From: Aureisphaera sp963669405
GTDB taxonomy: Bacteria > Bacteroidota > Bacteroidia > Flavobacteriales > Flavobacteriaceae
Assembly (NCBI GenBank): GCA_963669405.2
Contig: CAXXHF010000002.1
Location: 558,001 to 622,000 of the forward strand
Length of the DNA: 64,000 nucleotides
Direction of reading: 5' to 3'
In this document: one piece after another, positions 18,080 to 26,281 of the stretch
Numbering within the stretch: position 1 is the stretch's first letter
Layout: every line of letters begins with the position of its first letter
Notes under the pieces: generated by a model
Database searches by the model: none
What the model was told of the DNA's origin: nothing
Seen by the model: the letters and a program-made list of their open reading frames with translations, nothing else
Program-made: the position numbers and the translations under genes

Positions 18080-18832
18080 CTACTCTTTGTTTAGATAGCA
18101 AGAAATAGCCTCATTAAAAAAAGAAAGCATCGAGTCTTCGGATAATCCTTGAACTGGTAGCGCAATCCCTTTCCATCCATCAGAATATACCCTTCCTACC
18201 TTTAATGGTTTGAAAGAAGCGGTTTCTACAAAATCATGACCGTGATATCCACTTACATATAAATAAAAATCAGGTATCATGGTATCTGGTACGGCCATTC
18301 CCAATCCAATTCCCAAAACGTCATTGGCCATTACAAAACCTCCAGAATCAAAATGATGGGGCCAAATCCGCACATCTGAAGAAAGGCCATTTGCAACCAA
18401 GGTATTAATCAGTGCATGGTTTACTCGGGTTCGATTTTGAATGAGTTCTTCTAATCGTTCAGGATTTTCAATGGAATAGGTATAATCATCCATAATTGTA
18501 GGATATGGCAGCTCATAATGCAACACATAATGATATGGTTTTTTCATACCTTGTTGTTGACTCACTTCTGAAATCCAATCGATAACTTCTCTGTGTGTTT
18601 TACCTTCTAAAGCAAAAGAATGTAATATAGCCTCTCCTTGTCTCCATTGGAGTGAAAAGGAATTATAATTAAGTGCTAATGTATCTCCAGATTCGTTAAG
18701 TGGGTGTGTTTCCATACCAAGTATGGCATCATTCCAACCTAAATTGGTGTGGCTATCATCTTCCTTCTTATCCAAAAAACTAATTGCTGCAGTCGCTAGA
18801 TACTGCGCTGCCCTGTGCATGATTTGTTCCAT
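18080..18832 (-). CDS. Unassigned 250-residue protein with a WPHHFD motif
   Basis: This soluble, acidic protein has no signal peptide or membrane helix. The most striking stretch is RIWPHHFDSGGF (about residues 157-168), then LGIGLGMAVPDTMIPDFYLY. That layout recalls DUF5996-type proteins (WPHHFD followed by a GLG and a P-x-FYLY segment), but the rest is not close enough to be sure. Clustered His and Asp residues could bind a metal; that is inference. It sits between the Rieske-glutamate synthase gene (4 bases) and the antiporter gene (1 base), so it belongs to that unit. A start at a later Met (residue 5) is possible. Confidence 0.65.
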   Translation of the reverse strand: MEQIMHRAAQYLATAAISFLDKKEDDSHTNLGWNDAILGMETHPLNESGDTLALNYNSFSLQWRQGEAILHSFALEGKTHREVIDWISEVSQQQGMKKPYHYVLHYELPYPTIMDDYTYSIENPERLEELIQNRTRVNHALINTLVANGLSSDVRIWPHHFDSGGFVMANDVLGIGLGMAVPDTMIPDFYLYVSGYHGHDFVETASFKPLKVGRVYSDGWKGIALPVQGLSEDSMLSFFNEAISCYLNKE

Positions 18833-18836
18833 AATT

Positions 18837-20453
18837 TTATAAAATTACACCCGCGTATTTAATTCCGGTAAGTTTATACATATCCCGGTTAAAAGTGGAT
18901 AGATCTCCTTTATTGAATTGAGATATATTGTCATAGCCACAGGCTCTTGCAACTACTTTAATGAGATCATTGCTTGCCGAAAAATAATTATATAATTGTT
19001 TGGCAGATGAATCTATAATAATACGACTACGTAGAGATTCTTTTTGAGTAGCTATACCTACCGGACAGTTGTTGGTGCCACATGCACGCATACCCAGACA
19101 TCCAATAGCTTGTAGTGCCGAATTGGAAACGGCAATGGCATCTGCACCCAGCATCATGGCTTTTGCGAAATCTTCGGCAATACGAAGTCCTCCAGTTATA
19201 ATTAAAGTAACGTCAGTTGCTCCAACCTCATTGAGGTATTTTCGTGCTCGGGCCAAGGCCGGAATGGTAGGCACGTTAATATTGTCTCTTAGAATGGTTG
19301 GGGCAGATCCTGTTCCTCCTCCTCGTCCATCTAAAATGATATAATCGACTCCCACGTCTAATGCAAACTGTATGTCTTCTTCAATATGACTTGCTGCAAT
19401 TTTAAAGCCGACAGGAATCCCGCCTGTACGTTCTCTTACTTTTTCTGCAAATTCCCTGAAGTCTTCAACACCATGAAAGTTGGGGAATGTCGCTGGAGAA
19501 ATAGCGGTTTCCCCTTCATTTAGCCCTCGGACACTTGCTATTTCTTTACTTACTTTATTTCCAGGCAAATGCCCTCCTGTTCCTGTTTTGGCTCCTTGTC
19601 CGCCTTTAAAATGAAAGGCTTGTACATGATCTAACTTATCCCAAGAGAAACCAAACTGAGCAGAAGCCAATTCATAAAAATACCTTGTATTATTTTCTTG
19701 TTCTTGTGGTAGCATTCCCCCTTCTCCCGAGCAAATTCCAGTTCCTGCCATTTCAGCTCCTTTAGACAGGGCAATCTTCGCTTCACGAGAAAGAGCTCCA
19801 AAACTCATATCACTTACAAATAAAGGAATATCCAAGGCCAAGGGCTTTTTGGCCTTTGGACCAATAACTACCTTAGTAGCCACCTCTTCATGATCTAAAA
19901 GTGGTCTTCTAGACAATTGTGCGGGTAAAAACTGAATATCATTCCATTTTGGTAATGTATTTCTATCGACACCCATAGAGGCTGAAAACCCATGATGACC
20001 TAATTTAGAGAGTCCATTTTTGGCCAATTCCTTGATATATCCTGTATATGGTTCGGTATCTTCGGGATGGGTATCGGCATAGGTTCCTAAGTATTCATCA
20101 CGATTAAAGGGTTGTGGGTGTTTTGTTTCAAAGGCTTCTATTTCACTTTTGTCTACCAATAGTGAATCTCCTTCTATGTATTCTTGAAACTTTTGTAGCG
20201 CTTCTTCATTGTTGTATTCGCTTACACCCGTATCATAACGATAGTCCCAATAATGTACACCACAAATAAGGTTATGGCCATCTACGTAGCCATCAGACAG
20301 CAAGGCTCCTCGATGCAAACACCTTCCATATAGTATGGATACTTCATCTCCATATTTTATGATTACCAAATCGGTATTATTAACTAAGGCGTGTGTGGGT
20401 TCTTTTTCTTGGAGTTGGGAAATCTTGGCAATCTCTATAAGATCTTTGGACAT
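18837..20453 (-). CDS. Rieske [2Fe-2S] domain fused to FMN-binding glutamate synthase domain
   Basis: I chose ATG 20453 (538 residues). The frame is open to 20552, but those extra 33 residues cross an 18-bp dyad and do not resemble the family. Residues about 1-105 are a Rieske domain with ligands Cys45, His47 (RCLHRG) and Cys64, His67 (ICGVHYWD). From about 150 the protein is the FMN/[3Fe-4S] synthase domain of GltB: SDMSFGALSREAKIALSKGA, HFKGGQGAKTGTGGHLPG, and the cluster cysteines Cys452, Cys458, Cys463 (C-x5-C-x4-C). The glutaminase domain of GltB is missing, so glutamine is not hydrolysed here; ammonia, another amine, or no amination at all are possible. It is first in the four-gene unit. 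Confidence 0.9.
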   Translation of the reverse strand: MSKDLIEIAKISQLQEKEPTHALVNNTDLVIIKYGDEVSILYGRCLHRGALLSDGYVDGHNLICGVHYWDYRYDTGVSEYNNEEALQKFQEYIEGDSLLVDKSEIEAFETKHPQPFNRDEYLGTYADTHPEDTEPYTGYIKELAKNGLSKLGHHGFSASMGVDRNTLPKWNDIQFLPAQLSRRPLLDHEEVATKVVIGPKAKKPLALDIPLFVSDMSFGALSREAKIALSKGAEMAGTGICSGEGGMLPQEQENNTRYFYELASAQFGFSWDKLDHVQAFHFKGGQGAKTGTGGHLPGNKVSKEIASVRGLNEGETAISPATFPNFHGVEDFREFAEKVRERTGGIPVGFKIAASHIEEDIQFALDVGVDYIILDGRGGGTGSAPTILRDNINVPTIPALARARKYLNEVGATDVTLIITGGLRIAEDFAKAMMLGADAIAVSNSALQAIGCLGMRACGTNNCPVGIATQKESLRSRIIIDSSAKQLYNYFSASNDLIKVVARACGYDNISQFNKGDLSTFNRDMYKLTGIKYAGVIL

Positions 20454-20610
20454 ATTTTGGTGGTTTAGTGGTTTATTCCAACAAGTTGGAATTGCTTTCT
20501 TTGACGTATAAGTTAACCATAAATTACAGACATTGAACAAGATGCAAAACAAGACATCTTGAACAACCCGTAATTACAATACTTCAATAGATATTATTAT
20601 TTTGATTGAA
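20454..20610. promoter_or_regulatory. 157-bp regulatory gap upstream of the Rieske-glutamate synthase unit
   Basis: No gene fits here. The gap holds the 18-bp dyad described separately, a second inverted repeat (CAAGATG at 20538-20544 with CATCTTG at 20555-20561), and two direct copies of TTGAACAA starting at 20533 and 20559. No exact TAnnTTTG element was found on the minus strand, so the promoter position is unclear. Confidence 0.4.
20475..20492. promoter_or_regulatory. Perfect 18-bp dyad, candidate operator
   Basis: ATTCCAAC, AA, GTTGGAAT is a perfect 8-bp inverted repeat with a 2-base centre, ending 22 bases before the start of the Rieske-glutamate synthase gene. It could bind a dimeric repressor or fold in the leader RNA just ahead of the start codon. 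No regulator gene is adjacent. Confidence 0.5.
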
Positions 20611-21684
20611 TTAGATTTCGGAAAGGCCAAATTCATTCAAAACAATTTCCCATTCTCCTGTTTCCATAATTTCTAGGATTTTTTGAGAAATCTTCTTTTC
20701 TAGATCAGGTCTATTTTTAGAAATTCCAAAGGCATAAAATTGCACATCAAACTTAATAGGAAGTAATTCCACTTTTTCGAATTCAGTATCCGTATAAATA
20801 CGGTATTTCATAATAGGTTCATCATAAATAAAAGCCTTTATTTCTCCTTCTTTTAATCCCTTAAGACCCAAAACCAGATTCTCATAAGTATGTACATCTT
20901 TGAAAAAGCGTTCTTTTAAAAAATCAGCAGTTCCCGAATTGACCATAGTTCCTACTTTGGCATCTTTAAACTCATGAAAACCATCAGGGTTGTTGTTTAA
21001 TTCATTTACCGTTAGACTAGAGGCAATACTTGCCGTTAAACCGGAAATAAAAAGCAATCCACCAAACATGAGTAAAAGGGCCGTTGCCTTTCCTCGCTTT
21101 GACCTGGGTGCCTTATCTCCATACCCTACAGTGGTTAGTGTTACAGCAGACCACCAAACCCCATCCCAAATTCCTCTAGGCCCGTGCCTAAAATGATCTG
21201 GGTTTTTGTTCCGCTCAAACAGCCATGCCAATACACCAAAAAGGAAAATAATAAACAACAGCATGAAAAGTCCCCTTAGGAAATTGATATTAAAAAAAGC
21301 ATTGAAAAAGTCTAGGAACTTTCGTAATGATGACTTTTTTGCTACAGCAACTGTTGAGTTACTGGCAAAGAACGAATGGGTGAACTCCATTGCTTTGCTA
21401 CGTTCACTAGTAATTGTTAGAGGGTTGATACATACATCTATTTCTCCTTTTTCCAATGCATTTAGCATTTCAGAGAAATTCATCGGAATCATTTCATATG
21501 TAATTTTCAAATCCTGAGCTACTCGCTCCCAAAGCCATACATTAACTCCATCTAAATAATCGTCTTGTGATATAATAAAGGGTGGTGCCTGGGTATACCC
21601 TACCCGTAAGGTGTCCGTGGTAACTTGTGAAAATGCTTGACAGCAAGAAAACACCCACAAAAACAATAGGAAAAGGTTTCTCAT
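20611..21684 (-). CDS. GluR0-like ionotropic glutamate receptor K+ channel
   Basis: The 357-residue protein follows the order of prokaryotic glutamate receptors. A signal peptide (1-20) is followed by ligand lobe S1 (about 24-115, opening LRVGYTQAPPFIIS). A membrane helix (about 137-156), a pore loop with the potassium filter TVGYGD (185-190) and a second helix (about 200-222) precede lobe S2 (about 236-357). Lobe S1 contains LTITSERSKAMEFTHSF, typical of solute-binding folds for amino acids. In Synechocystis GluR0 such a protein is a glutamate-gated K+ channel; the ligand here is inferred. It starts 13 bases after recQ and precedes a glutamate synthase-like gene. Confidence 0.88.
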   Translation of the reverse strand: MRNLFLLFLWVFSCCQAFSQVTTDTLRVGYTQAPPFIISQDDYLDGVNVWLWERVAQDLKITYEMIPMNFSEMLNALEKGEIDVCINPLTITSERSKAMEFTHSFFASNSTVAVAKKSSLRKFLDFFNAFFNINFLRGLFMLLFIIFLFGVLAWLFERNKNPDHFRHGPRGIWDGVWWSAVTLTTVGYGDKAPRSKRGKATALLLMFGGLLFISGLTASIASSLTVNELNNNPDGFHEFKDAKVGTMVNSGTADFLKERFFKDVHTYENLVLGLKGLKEGEIKAFIYDEPIMKYRIYTDTEFEKVELLPIKFDVQFYAFGISKNRPDLEKKISQKILEIMETGEWEIVLNEFGLSEI

Positions 21685-21697
21685 GAAGTGCCTGTAT

Positions 21698-23917
21698 TTA
21701 GTTGGCTACTTGGCTAATAAATTTGATACGATAAAGTCTTAGTTCTTCATCATCATAGTCTCCATCAAACTCCTCTAAAGCTTCTTCTATTTTATCCGTT
21801 TCTGCTTCCAGAAAATATTCATGGATTTCTTCTTGTTGGTCTTCGTCCAGCACTTCATCAATCCAATAGTCTATATTCAATTTGGTTCCACTATATACTA
21901 TGGCTTCCATTTCTTTAATGAAATCTGGCATCTCCAAACCTTTTGCATCAGAAATATCAGTTAAAGGCAATTTTCGATCTACGCTCTGAATAATGTACAG
22001 TTTCAATGCACTGTTGGATCCTGTAGATTTTACCACAAAATCATCAGGACGGACAATATCATTTTCTTCTACATAATTTTTGATGAGGTCTATAAACGAC
22101 ACACCATACTTCTTAGCTTTCCCTTCTCCTACTCCATGAACATTAGAAAGTTCTTCTAAGCTTATTGGGTACTTAAGTGCCATGTCTTCCAACGAAGGAT
22201 CTTGAAAGATTACAAACGGTGGCAAACTTAATTTATCGGCAACCTTCTTTCGTTCTGCCTTAAGAAGTGTAAATAGGTTCTGATCTGCCGCATTTCCGTT
22301 TCCTTTTTGGTTTACAATAATCGTATCATCGTTTGCTTCTTTAAAACTATGATCTTCGGTCATCATAAACGAAGACGGATTATTTAAAAAACTCAATCCA
22401 TCTGGGGTAAGTTTAATCACTCCGTAAGTTTCTATATCTTTCTTTAAATAACCAGCCACTAATACTTGTCGCAATAATGCCATCCAATAAGTATCTTCTT
22501 TATTACTTCCTACTCCAAAGAATTCTTGTGTATCTGTTCTATGGGATTTTATCATGGCATTTACTTTCCCTATCAATACATTAACGACTTCCTTGGATTT
22601 GTACTGCTGGTTGGTATCCTTGATAACCTTAAGTAAGGTAATGGCTTCATCTTTGGCTTCATGCTTCTTTTTGGGGTAGCGCATGTTATCATCCATATCT
22701 CCCCCTTCTCCCGTTTTATTGTCGAACTCTTCGCCAAAATAATGAAGGATAAATTTTCTTCTGGAAATAGAGGTCTCGGCAAAAGCAACTACTTCTTGTA
22801 ATAAAGCATGTCCAATCTCTTGTTCGGCAACTGGTTTGCCACTCATGAACTTCTCCAGTTTTTCAATATCCTTATAGCTGTAGAATGCCAAGCAATGACC
22901 TTCTCCTCCATCTCTTCCAGCACGGCCCGTTTCCTGATAATAACTCTCTATACTTTTGGGAATATCATTATGGATTACAAAACGTACATCTGGTTTATCG
23001 ATTCCCATTCCAAAGGCGATGGTGGCCACTACTACATCGGCGTCTTCCATAAGAAACATATCCTGATGTTTTACCCTAGTTTTGGCATCTAATCCAGCAT
23101 GGTATGGTACTGCTTTAATTCCATTTACCTGAAGAGTTTGTGCCAATTCTTCTACCCGTTTGCGACTTAAACAATATATAATGCCACTTTTTCCTTCGTT
23201 TTGTTTTACAAACCGAGTGATATCCGTATCAACATTTTTTGTTTTGGGACGGATTTCATAATAAAGATTGGGACGGTTAAAAGATGCTTTAAAGGTATTG
23301 GCATCTTGAATTCCCAAGTTTTTAAGTATATCTTCTTGCACTTTAGGAGTAGCAGTAGCAGTTAATCCTATGATTGGAATGTTTTCTCCTATTCTTTGAA
23401 TGATCTTCCTCAGGTTGCGGTATTCAGGCCTAAAATCATGTCCCCATTCGCTAATGCAATGTGCTTCGTCTATAGCAACAAATGAAATAGTTACAGAATT
23501 TAGGAAATCTACATTTTCATCTTTGGTCAAAGATTCTGGAGCAACATATAGAAGTTTGGTGATTCCTGATGTGATATCACTCTTCACCTTTTTTATTTCG
23601 GTCTTGTTCAGAGAAGAGTTTAATACATGTGCAATACCTTCTTCTGAAGAAAGTGCACGTAGTGCATCCACTTGGTTTTTCATTAATGCAATAAGGGGGG
23701 AGACAACAATAGCAGTACCTTCCTTCATTAAAGCAGGCAACTGGTAACAAAGTGATTTCCCTCCGCCAGTTGGCATAATGACAAAGGTGTTTTTGTTAGC
23801 CAAGATGCCTTCTATAACATCTTTTTGCAAGCCTTTAAATTGCGTAAACCCAAAGTATTGTTTAAGGGATGCGTATAAGTCTAATTCGCTCACGCTATGT
23901 TCGTTTATTTCGATCAT
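21698..23917 (-). CDS. recQ: ATP-dependent DNA helicase RecQ
   Basis: The 739-residue superfamily 2 helicase has Walker A MPTGGGKSLCYQLPA (about 49-63), DEAH in AIDEAHCISEWGHDFRPEY, motif III LTATATPKVQ, and motif VI QETGRAGRDGGEGHC. RecQ C-terminal winged-helix and HRDC-type regions follow (EELSNVHGVGEGKAKKYG). The Bacteroidota form carries an extra acidic tail. It unwinds recombination and replication intermediates. A strong promoter lies only 7 bases before the ATG at 23917, so either the mRNA is nearly leaderless or translation starts at GTG 23893. The ion-channel gene follows within 13 bases. Confidence 0.93.
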   Translation of the reverse strand: MIEINEHSVSELDLYASLKQYFGFTQFKGLQKDVIEGILANKNTFVIMPTGGGKSLCYQLPALMKEGTAIVVSPLIALMKNQVDALRALSSEEGIAHVLNSSLNKTEIKKVKSDITSGITKLLYVAPESLTKDENVDFLNSVTISFVAIDEAHCISEWGHDFRPEYRNLRKIIQRIGENIPIIGLTATATPKVQEDILKNLGIQDANTFKASFNRPNLYYEIRPKTKNVDTDITRFVKQNEGKSGIIYCLSRKRVEELAQTLQVNGIKAVPYHAGLDAKTRVKHQDMFLMEDADVVVATIAFGMGIDKPDVRFVIHNDIPKSIESYYQETGRAGRDGGEGHCLAFYSYKDIEKLEKFMSGKPVAEQEIGHALLQEVVAFAETSISRRKFILHYFGEEFDNKTGEGGDMDDNMRYPKKKHEAKDEAITLLKVIKDTNQQYKSKEVVNVLIGKVNAMIKSHRTDTQEFFGVGSNKEDTYWMALLRQVLVAGYLKKDIETYGVIKLTPDGLSFLNNPSSFMMTEDHSFKEANDDTIIVNQKGNGNAADQNLFTLLKAERKKVADKLSLPPFVIFQDPSLEDMALKYPISLEELSNVHGVGEGKAKKYGVSFIDLIKNYVEENDIVRPDDFVVKSTGSNSALKLYIIQSVDRKLPLTDISDAKGLEMPDFIKEMEAIVYSGTKLNIDYWIDEVLDEDQQEEIHEYFLEAETDKIEEALEEFDGDYDDEELRLYRIKFISQVAN

Positions 23918-23924
23918 TCTGGAG

Positions 23925-23955
23925 CAAAATTAAAATTGTGTGAACTAGAGAACAA
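23925..23955 (-). promoter_or_regulatory. recQ promoter
   Basis: On the minus strand: TTG at 23955-23953, a 20-base spacer and TAATTTTG at 23932-23925, an exact TAnnTTTG match. It is placed back to back with the kpsF promoter. Confidence 0.6.
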
Positions 23956-24000
23956 TTGTAATTTTGCAACCTATTTGGTCAAGTTGTATCTAATTGTTAT

Positions 24001-24027
24001 TTGGGGGCAAGTAGATTTCCTACTTTG
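24001..24027 (+). promoter_or_regulatory. kpsF promoter
   Basis: TTG at 24001-24003, a 17-base spacer and TACTTTG at 24021-24027 (one base shorter than the consensus element). It lies downstream of the first Met-like codons of the long reading frame that starts at 23897, which argues for translation from about 24086. Confidence 0.5.
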
Positions 24028-24085
24028 CGTAACTAAATATAATAAAAAGTTATACAGCGACAAAATAAATGTAAAGTGTAAAGTT

Positions 24086-25051
24086 TTGAATTACAAAGAC
24101 AAAATAATCTCTGTTGCAAAGCAGACAATTGAAACTGAAGGGAACGCCATTCTAAATCTTTCCAATTTGGTTTCATCGGAGTTTGCGGAAGCAACACAAT
24201 ATATATTTCAATCCAAAGGAAGGGTTATTGTAACTGGAATTGGCAAAAGTGCTAATATCGCTACTAAGATTGTAGCAACACTTAATTCTACCGGAACTCC
24301 TTCTATCTTTATGCATGCAGCAGATGCAATTCATGGAGATTTAGGAATCATTCAGGAAAACGATACCGTAATCTGTATATCCAAAAGCGGTAACACTCCC
24401 GAAATAAAAGTACTGGTACCTCTTATTAAGGGAAGTGGCAATAAGCTTATTGGAATTACCTCTAATAGGGAATCTTTCTTAGGACAACAGAGTGATTATG
24501 TGCTTCATGCTTATGTTGAAAAAGAAGCATGCCCTAATAACTTAGCACCTACCACTAGTACGACTGCTCAATTGGTTATGGGAGATGCATTGGCTATGTC
24601 GCTCTTAGAACTTAGGGGATTCTCAAGTCGGGATTTTGCAAAATTCCACCCAGGGGGCTCCTTGGGCAAAAAATTATATTTACGGGTAAGTGATCTTACC
24701 TCATTAAATGAAAAGCCCCAAGTATCTCCAGATACTGGTATTAAAAAGGTGATTGTTGAAATCTCTGAAAACTTACTCGGAGTCACCGCAGTGGTGGAAG
24801 ACAACAGTATTGTTGGAATTATTACGGATGGAGATCTTCGTCGTATGCTTACCAAGGTTGATAATATTGCCGGCCTTACAGCGAAAGATATTATGACACA
24901 AAACCCGAAAAAAGTAGATAATGACGCTATGGCTATCGAAGCCATGGAGCTTATGGACAAACATGGCGTTACGCAAATACTGGCTGAAAAAGACGGTAAA
25001 TATGCTGGGGTAGTCCACATTCACAATCTAAGTAAAGAAGGAATCATTTAA
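24086..25051 (+). CDS. kpsF: KpsF/GutQ-type arabinose-5-phosphate isomerase
   Basis: The 321-residue enzyme starts at TTG 24086 (MNYKDKIISVAKQTIETEG). The frame stays open to 23897, but that extension overlaps recQ and the promoter and is not family-like. An SIS domain (about 30-170, VTGIGKSANIATKIVATLNS, ISKSGNTPEIKVL) is followed by two CBS motifs (about 205-320). It interconverts ribulose 5-phosphate and arabinose 5-phosphate, the first step to Kdo for lipopolysaccharide. It overlaps tatC by 1 base (TAATG) and starts the run to lptB. Confidence 0.9.
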   Translation: MNYKDKIISVAKQTIETEGNAILNLSNLVSSEFAEATQYIFQSKGRVIVTGIGKSANIATKIVATLNSTGTPSIFMHAADAIHGDLGIIQENDTVICISKSGNTPEIKVLVPLIKGSGNKLIGITSNRESFLGQQSDYVLHAYVEKEACPNNLAPTTSTTAQLVMGDALAMSLLELRGFSSRDFAKFHPGGSLGKKLYLRVSDLTSLNEKPQVSPDTGIKKVIVEISENLLGVTAVVEDNSIVGIITDGDLRRMLTKVDNIAGLTAKDIMTQNPKKVDNDAMAIEAMELMDKHGVTQILAEKDGKYAGVVHIHNLSKEGII

Positions 25052-25881
25052 TGGCAAAAAACAACATAGGCCCCGGGAAAGAAATGTCCTTCCTTGATCA
25101 TTTGGAAGAACTGAGATGGCACTTAATCCGCTCTACCATCGCTGTAGTTTTGATAGCGACCTTGGCTTTTGTTTTTAAGAAAATTATTTTCGATGGCATT
25201 ATTTTTTGGCCCAAAGATGCCGGGTTCCCAACCTACAAACTACTTTGTAAATCTGCTCAATTGCTGGGATTGGACAGCTTTTGTTTTACTGAACTCCCTT
25301 TTGCAGTACAAAGTAGAACCATGGCTGGGCAATTTTCGGCACATATATGGACATCTATTACCGCAGGTTTCATAGTAGCCTTTCCGTATGTACTCTATGA
25401 ATTCTGGAAATTCGTAAGCCCTGGACTTCATACAAATGAACGGAAGTCTGCCAAAGGATTTATTTTTATTGCTTCGCTTCTTTTCTTTATGGGTGTTCTT
25501 TTCGGGTACTTTATAGTTACCCCACTCTCTATCAACTTCTTGGGTACTTATCAAATAGCCGAGCAAGTCTTGAACGAATTTGACATAAGCAGTTATATTG
25601 GTCTGGTACGTGCCTGTGCCTTGTCCAGTGGAATTATTTTTGAACTCCCCATAATTATATACATCTTAACCAAAATAGGACTGGTTACTCCAGAGTTTTT
25701 AAGAAAATACCGGAAATTTGCTTTGGTTATTGTATTGATTCTCTCTGCTATCATTACTCCACCAGATATTGCCAGCCAGGTAATTGTTGCCATACCGGTA
25801 ATCATTCTATATGAAATAAGTATTTTTATTTCGAAAGCTGTGATTAAAAGACAGAACAAAAAATTGGCCGAAAAACCCTAA
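25051..25881 (+). CDS. tatC: Twin-arginine translocase subunit TatC
   Basis: The 276-residue, six-helix inner-membrane protein carries the N-terminal TatC signature MSFLDHLEELRWHLIRS (about 11-27) and the downstream FVSPGLHTNERK segment. TatC recognises twin-arginine signal peptides and exports folded proteins. It carries an insertion between helices 1 and 2 (about 50-90) with cysteines, as seen in Bacteroidota homologues. It is translationally coupled to kpsF and followed 4 bases later by the AhpD-like gene. Confidence 0.95.
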   Translation: MAKNNIGPGKEMSFLDHLEELRWHLIRSTIAVVLIATLAFVFKKIIFDGIIFWPKDAGFPTYKLLCKSAQLLGLDSFCFTELPFAVQSRTMAGQFSAHIWTSITAGFIVAFPYVLYEFWKFVSPGLHTNERKSAKGFIFIASLLFFMGVLFGYFIVTPLSINFLGTYQIAEQVLNEFDISSYIGLVRACALSSGIIFELPIIIYILTKIGLVTPEFLRKYRKFALVIVLILSAIITPPDIASQVIVAIPVIILYEISIFISKAVIKRQNKKLAEKP

Positions 25882-25885
25882 GACC

Positions 25886-26233
25886 ATGGGAAACATTGTA
25901 GAAGAATTTAATGCATATCGTTCAAAAATGAACGAGAAAATGCTAGAGGATAACAACAAGGTCCTTAAACGTATATTTAATCTTGACACAAACGCCTTCA
26001 CTGAAGGTGCTTTAGATAAAAAGACCAAAGAATTGCTCGGATTAGGAAATTCACTTGTTCTAAGGTGCGATGATTGTGTACGCTATCATTTAGAAGAATG
26101 TCACAAATTGGGTCTTTCCAAAGAAGTTGTTGTAGAGGGAATGAGTATCTCGTTACTAATAGGCGGAACCATTGTAATTCCGCATTTAAGAAGAGCTTAC
26201 GAATACTGGGAAGCATTGGAAAATCAAGTTTAG
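25886..26233 (+). CDS. Carboxymuconolactone decarboxylase/AhpD-family protein
   Basis: The 115-residue all-helical protein has the AhpD-type redox motif RCDDCVRYHLEEC (Cys near 62 and 65, then His and a third Cys). KTKELLGLGNSL precedes it. Such proteins are small alkylhydroperoxidase-like thiol enzymes or decarboxylases. The intact CxxC and nearby His favour the redox type. It sits between tatC and lptB in one plus-strand run, a placement that says little about its substrate. Confidence 0.85.
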   Translation: MGNIVEEFNAYRSKMNEKMLEDNNKVLKRIFNLDTNAFTEGALDKKTKELLGLGNSLVLRCDDCVRYHLEECHKLGLSKEVVVEGMSISLLIGGTIVIPHLRRAYEYWEALENQV

Positions 26234-26281
26234 GGATTTCTTAAGAAAAGAATCCATCATTTGTTGTAGTATTGCCATAAC

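Noticed and set aside
20454..20552. An N-terminal extension of 33 residues on the Rieske-glutamate synthase protein
   Set aside because: The extension crosses the 18-bp dyad and other repeats and does not resemble the Rieske family opening; ATG 20453 fits better.
24568..25020. A 150-codon minus-strand frame opposite kpsF
   Set aside because: It lies wholly within the CBS and SIS coding region of kpsF and shows no domain of its own.
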